From Toxorhynchites rutilus septentrionalis (taxonomy: Eukaryota; Arthropoda; Insecta; Diptera; Culicidae): a stretch of 64,000 bases of DNA. This document shows, piece by piece, positions 56,004 to 64,000 of the stretch. The notes under the pieces were generated by a model. That model was not told the DNA's origin, made no database searches, and saw only the letters and a program-made list of their open reading frames with translations. The DNA is taken from contig NC_073744.1 in assembly GCF_029784135.1 (NCBI RefSeq), forward strand, positions 10,561,429 to 10,625,428, given 5' to 3'. Positions within the stretch are counted from its first letter, which is position 1. Every line of letters starts with the position of its first letter. The position numbers and the translations under genes were made by a program.

Positions 56004-56480
56004 AATAGCCCTTCAAATTTCCAATAAATTTTCCATACATCGGACGGTGGCCACATTTACATGGAAAAAGTTTTTCGAACAACAACTTTTTCATTTTTTT
56101 CTTTGAAAAAAAAAAGGCTATTAATATTCAATTTGTTACATTTTTATGTATACATTATCGCATTTTCAATGCTCTGCTAACTTTTCTCTATTTAGAAACA
56201 TCTCAAGAACATGTCAAACGTGAAAATTTACACACAAAAATGTTACGAGCAAAACATTATTTTTTTCAGGAGTATTCATTCAAAAACGACTTCTATTCCA
56301 AAAATTATAAAAGTTAGATAGTTGATGTCTTCCACAAAAGTTAATATTTTCACAAGATCAAAAACTTGACTATAAACAAAATTAGGATAAGTTGTATTTT
56401 TTCAAAGAAAACATGAGAAAGTTTTTGTTCGAAAAACTTTTTCCCTGTAAAAGTGCCCATCTTCCGGCTTAAGGGCTATT
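56004..56480. mobile_element. 477-bp MITE with long imperfect inverted repeats
   Basis: AATAGCCCTT begins both ends, and about 70 bp further in GGAAAAAGTTTTTCGAAC is repeated inverted at 56413-56445. A related single end, AAAAACTTTTTCCCTGTAAC, lies near 59795. No coding capacity; the target site is not clear. Confidence 0.6.
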
Positions 56481-56481
56481 C

Positions 56482-56482
<1 letters not shown>

Positions 56483-56532
<50 letters not shown>

Positions 56533-56550
56533 TTTATATATATATATATA
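56483..56550. repeat. (TA)n tract
   Basis: About 65 bp of alternating TA interrupted by TG and AAATATT. Confidence 0.9.
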
Positions 56551-57168
56551 CTAGCTAACCCGGCAAACTTCGTCCCGCCCATTCACTTGATTTATTCTCG
56601 AGTAATGCAGAAATTTGTGTTTTATTTGTATGGCAGCCACCCCTAAGAGAGGGGGGAGGGGTATCTAACCACCATAGAAACATTCATTGCACCCTAAAGT
56701 TTCCATATGCCTAATTTGGTTTAATTTGCTTGATTAATTCTCGGGTAATGCAAAAATTTGTGTTTCATTTGTACGGCAGCCCCCTCTAAGAGAGGGGGAA
56801 GGAGTATCTTAACACCATAGAAACATTTATTGCATCCTAAAACCTCCACAAACCAAATTTGGTTTCATTTGCTTGATTAATTCTCGAGTAATGCAAAAAT
56901 TTGTGTTTCATTTGTATGGCAGCCCCCCCTTTGAGTGGGGGAAGGACTGTCTAACCATCATAGAAACATTTATTGCACCCTAAAACTTTCACATGCCAAC
57001 TTTGGTTTCGTTTGCTTGGTTAATTTCCGAGTAATGCAGAAATTTGTGTTTCATTTGTATGGCACCCCCCCCCCCCCCCTTAGAGAGGGGGAAGGGGTCT
57101 TAAAATATCACGAAAACCTTCCCCGGCCCCAAAAACCCTTACATACCAATTTTCATGTCGATTGGTTC
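56551..57168 (+). repeat. dispersed repeat P, copy 5 (about four tandem units)
   Basis: CTAGCTAACCCGGCAAACTT then CGTCCCGCCC marks one end. Units of about 105-120 bp follow, each with TTGATTAATTCTCGAGTAAT, AAATTTGTGTTTCATTTGTA, a TGGCAGCC word and a G-rich GAGAGGGGG run. The unit next to the palindrome reads CATGTCGATTGGTTCAGTAG. Confidence 0.75.
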
Positions 57169-57370
<202 letters not shown>

Positions 57371-57394
57371 TACTTACTACTTACTACTGCTTAT

Positions 57395-57517
57395 TACTCA
57401 TTAGTCATTTCATGTTGGATTTATGGGATTTTCAAACATCCAAAATCAGCATGGACCAGGTAGCTTAACGTAAACCTACGTCAACTATGCGGATGTGTCT
57501 CGGACTCAACCCTCCTG
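57395..57517 (-). mobile_element. left-end fragment of a hairpin-ended element
   Basis: CCTACGTCAACTATGCGG and ACTCAACCCTCCTG, closing at 57517, match the inverted left end of the element at 57.55-58.98 kb, and TCAAACATCCAAAATCAGCA just before matches that element too. The rest is missing. Confidence 0.5.
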
Positions 57518-58666
57518 TGACTTCCTTCTTCTAACGCGACATTTTGAATTTTTGACGTAGGATTACGTCTTTCGGGAACATATTGGGGTACAAATTGAAA
57601 ATCGAAAATCGAGCACATCGTGAAAGTTGTCCAATTTCAAACGCTTATTGCTCAGTCATTTCATGATAGATTGATGAGATTTTTGCGTCAATCTATTTCG
57701 GCACTCCATAACATTTTTTTACATTGGATCAAATAATATATGTCATGATACTAACTATCGAATAATTGGAAAAGCTCAACCCCTACCCTAACGGAAATAC
57801 CCACTTCTGATTGGTCGAAATTGACGACACACGCGGCGGCTCATGTACTTACAATTATTGGTCAGTTATTTCCTGATGGATTTACGAGATATTTGCATCA
57901 ATCGATCTGAGCACTTTATAACAGTTCATTACAATTGATAAAATAATATATCATATGAAACTAACTAACAAACAATCAAAAAATCTCCAAACGGAAATAC
58001 CTCGTTCTGATTGGTCGAAATTGAAGATACGGAGAAATCGGCACATCAAAGTAGAGGGAACTTTTGTTCTCACCGAAGTGTATTCCCTAACAGAGATTTC
58101 AAATCCAAGGTGTCTGGGGGAAATCAGCATATAAATACCCTCGTGATCGATAGCTTAACTAACGGCGCGCATAGTGCTCATTGTAACTAGCGTGGGAATT
58201 GCTGATTGCATACGTGCTGGCGAATTAGTAGGGAGCGATGAATGAGTGCTTTTGTTTTATTTTCGTTCCAATAAAAATCTTTCGGTGGATTTATTGAAGA
58301 ATGCTATTTCAATGAACTGAATAGAACTTATGTTTGATAGAATATAAATCAAATTCGAATTTAAACTTTTATGTTGGTTGCTTCGTCAAATTTCATATCA
58401 ATGACCGATATCAATGTCCAATTGAAATTCGCATTGAGGCATGTAGCATCGTGTTCCGTTGAGTTTAAAGCGAAAATGGAAATGGGTTGAGTAAACACTC
58501 AGAAAGTAAAAATTATAAATCAAATTACCTTTTCCATTTCAAATATAGTTTCTCTCTAATAAAATAATACTTTTTTCAGGTGAGAAAACTTGATAATTGT
58601 TTTCGATAATGATAATTATCTTATATTACATTGATGAGTTTTTTTTCTTTATTTCATCCATACATA

Positions 58667-58803
58667 ACACAGGAGCCAGCTCGTCCAGGGCCACAGAGGG
58701 CGGCTTTCATCATATCTCATTCCATTTAGGCATCTTCTATCGTGATATGCACCATAAAATGACTAATCATCTTTCTATCATTATCACTCGGTTATGGACA
58801 TTG
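58667..58803 (+). pseudogene. possible histone H2A-family relic
   Basis: The plus strand reads SSRATEGGFHHISFHLGIFY then RDMHHKMTNH. SSRA, FHLGIFYR and RDMHHKMTNH line up, with many changes and an insertion, with [15 protein letters not shown] and the following loop of H2A/H2A variant proteins. The identity is weak; support comes mainly from the stem-loop about 40 bp downstream and the parallel with Y2. Chance similarity is possible. Confidence 0.35.
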
Positions 58804-58841
58804 ATGGAGTGAACCAAGAATATCTATCAACCAAACAAAAC

Positions 58842-58857
58842 GGCCCGTTTCAGGGCC
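58842..58857 (+). terminator. histone 3' stem-loop-like hairpin
   Basis: GGCCCGTTTCAGGGCC, followed by ACCA and preceded by CAAAA, matches the histone 3' stem-loop layout with one mismatch at the loop-closing pair. Confidence 0.55.
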
Positions 58858-58982
58858 ACCAAATCACTATCGAAGAGTTTAACAATGTAATTCTTCAAAC
58901 ATATCCAAAATCAGCACGTAACAGATAATCTAACGGAATCCTACGTCAACTATGCGGTCGTTTCTCGGATACAACCCTCCTG

Positions 58983-60164
58983 TGACTTTTTGTAGTTTTT
59001 ACATTTGACCATCTTTATTGCTATCTTTTTCGCACTCACGAAGAAAGTAGAAAAAAAAGAAATCCATATATAAATGCACGGAGCCTAACATTACCTTTCG
59101 TTTGATGTTTTTGCATGGTTTGTTTTAGCTTCCATTCGTTAACATTTGAATAAGGGCATACGGAAATTGCAACGAATGGGAGCTGAAACAAAATATGCAA
59201 AACTGTCAAACTGACACCTCCGTGCACGGATTTATGCAGTGATCTATGTGTTAGAATACTGGAATAATTTTTGATACGATCGATATTCCAATACTAAAAT
59301 TAGCACATTCAATGCCAAGGCAACAATGCTGAAGTATTACTTTGGTGTCGAAATCATCAAATTTTGATATTGAAAAGCTACTTCTCTTCAATTTTTTTGT
59401 TTTGGCAATCAGACTAGCCCAAACCAAACATTGGAATCAAGATCAAAAGGAGGTATCCTTAAATATTTCCTGCTCCTGGAGGATGAATTTTTGAAAAAAA
59501 TATACATTCTGTCAAACATATACCGGTAATCTTTAATTTATAATCTGAACATTTTCCAATTTTTTTTAGTTGCTACAGCGAAATTTCGATGTAACGCAAA
59601 TTTCACTTTCAAAATTTTACGTTATATCAAAGCATTATAAAAAATGCAGAAGCATCGCTTATATTACTCTATTGTGAGTTAGTGAATAGTGATGAAAAAA
59701 TCCAACTAGAAGGTGAAGCCAACTTTTCTCATGATGTTTCCCTTCATACTGTTCATTGAGGGTAAATAGACAAAATGACCGCTTGTATGTTAAAAAACTT
59801 TTTCCCTGTAACAGTGTCTTTCTTCCGATGTTTGGGAAACTTGTTGGTGGTTGTATAGACTATTCATATAATTTTCGTTCAGAATTAGAGGAAAAAAACA
59901 TTTTTTTAGAAAAATTAATTTCAATTTTTAAAATATGTGATTTTTATAATATTTTTATTTTAGCACTACAATAGATCAAACTAATGGTCACAGTAGTACA
60001 ATGCTCCTACAAAAGATAATATATTTTTTTGTATTTTTCTTAAATCTTACTTAGAAACTATAAGAACTACAATTTAACAAAAATTACATTAAACAATATT
60101 TCGAAAATTCAAATTCGTTTTTCTTAAAAACATATTTTTACAAATACAAATGAAACACAACTTA
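58983..60164. other. AT-rich non-coding region
   Basis: About 1.2 kb with no gene. AAAAACTTTTTCCCTGTAAC near 59795 is a single MITE end related to 56.0-56.5 kb. I see nothing else. Confidence 0.45.
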
Positions 60165-60560
60165 GTGGTCAATAACGACGCCGGCCACGGCCTTACAGTC
60201 ACCAGGGGAAGGGAAGGAATGTTAGTATGATATTCGCCGCCCGAAAGCCAGAAGGGTCGCCTCAATAGCGTGATTCCCTAGCGTTCATCATGGAAGGGAT
60301 ATTTGTTAGTGGGATAGGTTTAAAATCAGGATTCGCTGCGGTAAGTGATGTGATTCTGTAAACATAAACTGTCAACCATTCCACGAAGCGCAAAACCGAG
60401 TATCTAATTTGTCACAGCACGCGACAGAGATTATCTTTAGATATCCTGAGAAGGAAGACCTGGCCAATCAATAGCTGAATATTCTATTATTTATTGCATG
60501 TACTTTTATCAAATTCAATCACGAGTTAACTTTGGGAAACCTTAGAAGTTAACCGAGAAA
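60165..60560 (+). repeat. dispersed repeat W, copy 2
   Basis: The first about 225 bp are nearly identical to the copy at 28694. It continues with CACGCGACAGAGATTATC and TATCCTGAGAAGGAAGACC, related to the tandem units that follow copy 1. Confidence 0.65.
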
Positions 60561-62269
60561 ACTCTTGTAAAACCAATAAGATCAAAAATATGTTTCGTTA
60601 TTAATCGGTTACGTAATTGATTATGTTAATAATCAAGTATATTCTTCAGTCGCGAAGGCGAGAAGGAACTAAAGAATTAAAGAATGAAAAATTAAAGAAC
60701 TGAAGATTGAAAATAAAGAATTAAAAAATAAACTAATAATGACAATGACTATCAATGAATTTAAAAAACCAAAGAGATGGCGCCAGGCATCACTCCGCTG
60801 GAATTCTATGTGGAAATAAATCTTGTAATTGTTTCGACAGAATATCATACAAAAACTATACACATATTGTCAATAACACACTAACGAGAAACATTGTATA
60901 TGAAATGTTTGAGGTACAAAAAAAAAAATTAAAATATTTTAACTTTTGGCCTGCATAACAGACACTCACTCAAGAATATGCACAGCATGTATCAACACAT
61001 ACAAACACATATGGATGTGTCCCGAAACATCAATAACACGAAATAAGTAATCATTGAAACTCTTTAGTTGGTTAAACTTTCACATTCAAATTAATTTTAT
61101 CAGAGATAATCCTCTTCCCGAACACACAATTTATAGTTATTTCAAGGCAACTATTTCGGATATGTTTAAAAGTAACAATCTTTCGCAAATCTTACAAACG
61201 GGAAGAAAAAAAAACAATGCACTGATATGGACCCCTTACTCTTCCAAATATTTGCAAGGAAAAATTGTTGGAATGTTAATCCAAGCTTCATTTTGTTGGC
61301 ACCTTTTGATCACAATACACTTATTTAATTCTGAAACATTCTAGAGTAAAGTCTAACTGATAGTATAAATTGTACCCAGAGTACAGTAGAATCTACAGCT
61401 TCCAAAACGAAAATATATTATTTGAACATCACTTTTCTACACTATTTTCGTATTGGTGCAATGAGATACATATAGAGGTGGAGCAGTAGGCGAAGTATAT
61501 CTGTATTGGCAAGCAAAATATCGTGTCGTAATTATTTGTATTCAATATGGAGTGTGTATGGAAGAAACAAAATAATGTTCAAAATACTCACGGATGCATG
61601 ATTTGAGCCAAAATTCTCATGAAATCATTCAATTGTTGGTTTTTTAATAGATGACAATTGTATCGTGACTTATTTCGATTATTAATGTGGTAAAAGGTCC
61701 AGATAGCAATCGTATGCTTAGTTCACAACATACACACCGACACTGTGAGCCTTCGAAACATACACTACATAACGTTAAAATAATGAAACTTCGTTTGTTT
61801 CTATGGACGTGGGGGAGTGAAAATGGCACATGGAAATATCACTTTTATCCGTCTTTTTCGAAGTGATTTTACAAATATTCACTGCACACTATCACATTAG
61901 CCTCATATTCAGCAGCAACTCTAAAAAATGTACATTTTTAATTGATAAATTACTTCCTGAAAATAGCATTCTCACATGGATGCGGTGGGCAATCAAAGGT
62001 AAACATAACGACTGACGTCATTATTTGAGAAAGAGTTATGACAGCGCATGCTATGTCGCTCGAAACTCTACTATCTTCATTACCTTTTTTCCACGACATT
62101 GGTATTGGTGTATTCATTAGGTTATGCAATCACATGTTACGCACGCTACGCACACTATTGACATTCTAGCAACAGAAACGAGAGGCCAAAAGAAACTCTC
62201 CGCAGAATAAAACAAAGATTGTTTACACCACACCGCTCCGCGCCTTTCTTCTCTCACACTCAACCAGGC
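60561..62269. other. AT-rich non-coding region
   Basis: About 1.7 kb. A run of AAGAATTAAAGAAT-type imperfect repeats lies near 60670-60735. Short open frames match nothing I know. Confidence 0.45.
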
Positions 62270-63055
62270 AAACACAGCGACTCACAAATTACTGTATAAC
62301 TCGATAGCTAATAAAGCAAATGGAACCAAATTTGGCATGTCGAGGTTTCAGAAGGCAAGAAATATTTGTATGGTGGTTCGACACTCGCCCCTCTTTAAGG
62401 GGGAGCTGCCATACAAATGAAACGCAAATTTCTGCCTAATTCGAGAACTAATCAAGCAAATGGGGCCAAATTTGGCATGTGTAAGTTTCAGGGAGCAGGA
62501 AATGTTTTTATGGTGGTTCGACACTCCTCCCCTCTCTCTGAGGAAACTTTTGGAAAACTCTGGAGGAAAAGGGAAAGTTCAGAAAATTGAATTCCCATAT
62601 GTTCAACAATTACATCGTGTCAAGTCCATTTGACGTTTCGCGCCAACGAAACTGATCTTTGTTCGAAAGTGGAAATGGCAATTCAGGTAAAGATACGCAC
62701 TCCTGACGCAAACGGATCGCCAGAAGTGTTGGCAAGCGCAAACTCGAGGAAGATATCGTTTGATTTGAGCTTTCTACATGTATTCTATGCAACGGAGGAA
62801 CATGTTATTTGCATGTGATTGAAAAATCTTGAACGATTGTGTCTGAAAATAGTTTTATATTATAATGACGAGTTTTGGTAGAAGTACTAGGAAATTTATA
62901 GTGAGAAGAAAAAGTGAAGTGTCAATTAGAAGATCAATCAATGAAAAGTTCTGCGATTGGACCGAGAAACCTGAATATTTGAAGGTATTGATAACAAGAA
63001 ATCCATTTTGAATGAGATGAAGTTTGCCGGATCAACTATATCTATATAAATAAAA
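62270..63055 (-). repeat. dispersed repeat P, copy 6
   Basis: Two units of about 105-120 bp (TCGAGAACTAATCAAGCAAA, CCAAATTTGGCATGT, GGTGGTTCGACACTC) are followed by GGAAAACTCTGGAGGAAAAG and AGATCAATCAATGAAAAGTT. The far end GATGAAGTTTGCCGGATCAA is the inverted P end. Confidence 0.65.
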
Positions 63056-63261
63056 ATGATTTGGTATTCGTTCCTCACGATTTAACATGATAATGGAGCA
63101 ACGTCTTGGAACAGACAATATCAGGTTCAATGCGTCTTAGTCTGCATCAGGTTTATATGTCAAATAAGAAATTATGTACCACGAGTATAGATCACGTACA
63201 GAAAAATAATTTCTGTGGGAACTCGAGTGTTCGAAATCCTTTAAGTGAAAATATCAGTTGT

Positions 63262-63620
63262 GGGTGAATTTATGAATGGTGTAGGGAATTCAAAGACGAC
63301 CGAGAAGAGGTGAACGATTTGCCACGTCAAGGACGACCAACCACCTTTGAAATTGAAGAAAACATCGACAATATAATAGGAATGGTGCTCGGAAAACGTC
63401 ATTTGAGTTTGAGAGCGCTTGTCTTGAATAAAATATCTCTCACGAGACCGTTCATCATATCTAGGATCATGTTTTGGGCATGAGAGAGCTAGTCGCAGCA
63501 CGACTAGCGTCGAAAGAGCTCATTTTTAAAAAAATTTCAACGCAGTCAAGTGGCTGAAGACTTGCTTGAACGATCAAATTCTGATCCCACGTTCATCTGA
63601 CGTATCCATAAAAAGTGTTC
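63262..63620 (+). pseudogene. mariner-family transposase relic, N-terminal half
   Basis: The plus strand reads EFKDDREEVNDLPRQGRPTT then FEIEENIDNIIGMVL; in another frame HETVHHI, a stop, DHVLGMRELVAARLASKEL, and in a third QRSQVAEDLLERSNSDPTFI. These match the order of the DNA-binding and linker regions of mariner transposases (RPGRP, LGM..VAARL, DPTF). At least two frameshifts and several stops are present, and the catalytic domain is absent beyond about 63620. Confidence 0.7.
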
Positions 63621-64000
63621 CTATGACCGGATTGTTGATTTGCTTTGAAGGCGGTAGTATAAATTCAGATGACAACTAAAGATTTCTTTTTAAATAACAT
63701 AAATTCCCGGTATATTTTTGACAGAATGCACCTGTTATTAGGAATGTTTAGATCATGCATAATATTATGCTATTTAGAACTAAAAATTCTTTGAGTGACC
63801 ACGAGAAACTTGTATCCTATTGTAATAAACGGAAGCAAGGTTAGATGGAGCACATTGACTCTATGAACTTCTGAACTTTAGAATCATTTGAAGGAGGTAT
63901 AATATCTGATGTTTACATAAATTCAAAGCCAGCGTGGGCTCTATGAACTATTTTGAGTAAGGTCTTGCTGTGAAAATTGTACCAGTTGTGGTTAAAATGG
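63621..64000. other. AT-rich non-coding sequence
   Basis: No gene or repeat end seen to the window edge. Confidence 0.4.

Larger units (their letters stand above)
57554..58982 (-). mobile_element. hairpin-ended element Z2 with H2A-like relic and stem-loop
   Basis: Inverted right end GACGTAGGATTACGTCTTTC at 57554; inverted left end CCTACGTCAACTATGCGG ... ACAACCCTCCTG at 58982. Two ATTGGTCGAAATTGA (CCAAT complement) patches, one 88-bp-type block (about 58050-58130) and a TATAAATA near 58132 precede, on the plus strand, a weak H2A-like segment and a histone-type stem-loop. This parallels the order in Y2. Confidence 0.55.

Overview
The window reads as an intergenic or intronic stretch of a repeat-rich insect genome, most likely a culicine mosquito (Aedes/Culex group). 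The evidence is several copies of a DD37E-type Tc1/mariner transposon, a family first described from mosquitoes, a Tx1-like non-LTR retrotransposon, a tRNA-derived SINE, and heavy accumulation of short-TIR and hairpin-ended elements. I recognise no intact host protein-coding gene, no rRNA, no tRNA gene and no CRISPR. Nearly all recognisable coding sequence belongs to mobile elements; the exceptions are degraded histone H2A copies.

Layout. 0-2.9 kb is quiet non-coding sequence with a possible promoter-like patch. At 2.86-5.63 kb lies a hAT-like element (8-bp target duplication) with a DD37E-type element inside it. A 3'-truncated mariner lies at 7.8-8.9 kb. 9-11.4 kb is quiet. 11.4-15.3 kb holds repeat arrays, a long hairpin-ended element and a dead Tc1 transposase. 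At 15.47-18.43 kb a second hAT-like element (perfect 8-bp duplication) contains a dead Tc1-type transposase split by a DD37E copy. 20.9-25.2 kb holds another hairpin-ended element, a 966-bp TA-flanked TIR element and an inverted DD37E copy. 25-34.4 kb holds tandem-repeat arrays, SINE and MITE copies and an internally deleted IS630-type transposon. 34.4-37.0 kb is quiet. 37-42.5 kb is a dense cluster of hairpin-ended elements, one carrying two histone H2A pseudogenes. 42.77-50.82 kb is a four-level nest. 50.8-54.8 kb is quiet. 54.8-64 kb holds more hairpin-ended and tandem-repeat elements, a large (TA)n palindrome and a mariner relic.

The most striking thing is a superfamily of roughly 0.7-2.1 kb non-coding elements that share two conserved ends: a left end that often folds as GGTTATA...TATAACC followed by TTGACGTAGGACTA, and a right end that is itself the hairpin GACGTAG-TC-CTACGTC. 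Several copies sit in A- or T-tracts. The interiors are modular: 88-bp tandem blocks, a duplicated ~190-bp block with a TATA/initiator promoter, or histone H2A copies with their 3' stem-loops. This resembles non-autonomous Helitron/Helentron-type elements with gene capture; that class assignment is inference.

Nesting gives relative ages. At 42.8-50.8 kb the order, oldest first, is hairpin element, DD37E, second hairpin element, Tx1-like LINE. The LINE has two complete open frames joined by an ATGA overlap and looks like the youngest, possibly competent, element. The three closely related DD37E copies are each disabled by a different lesion.
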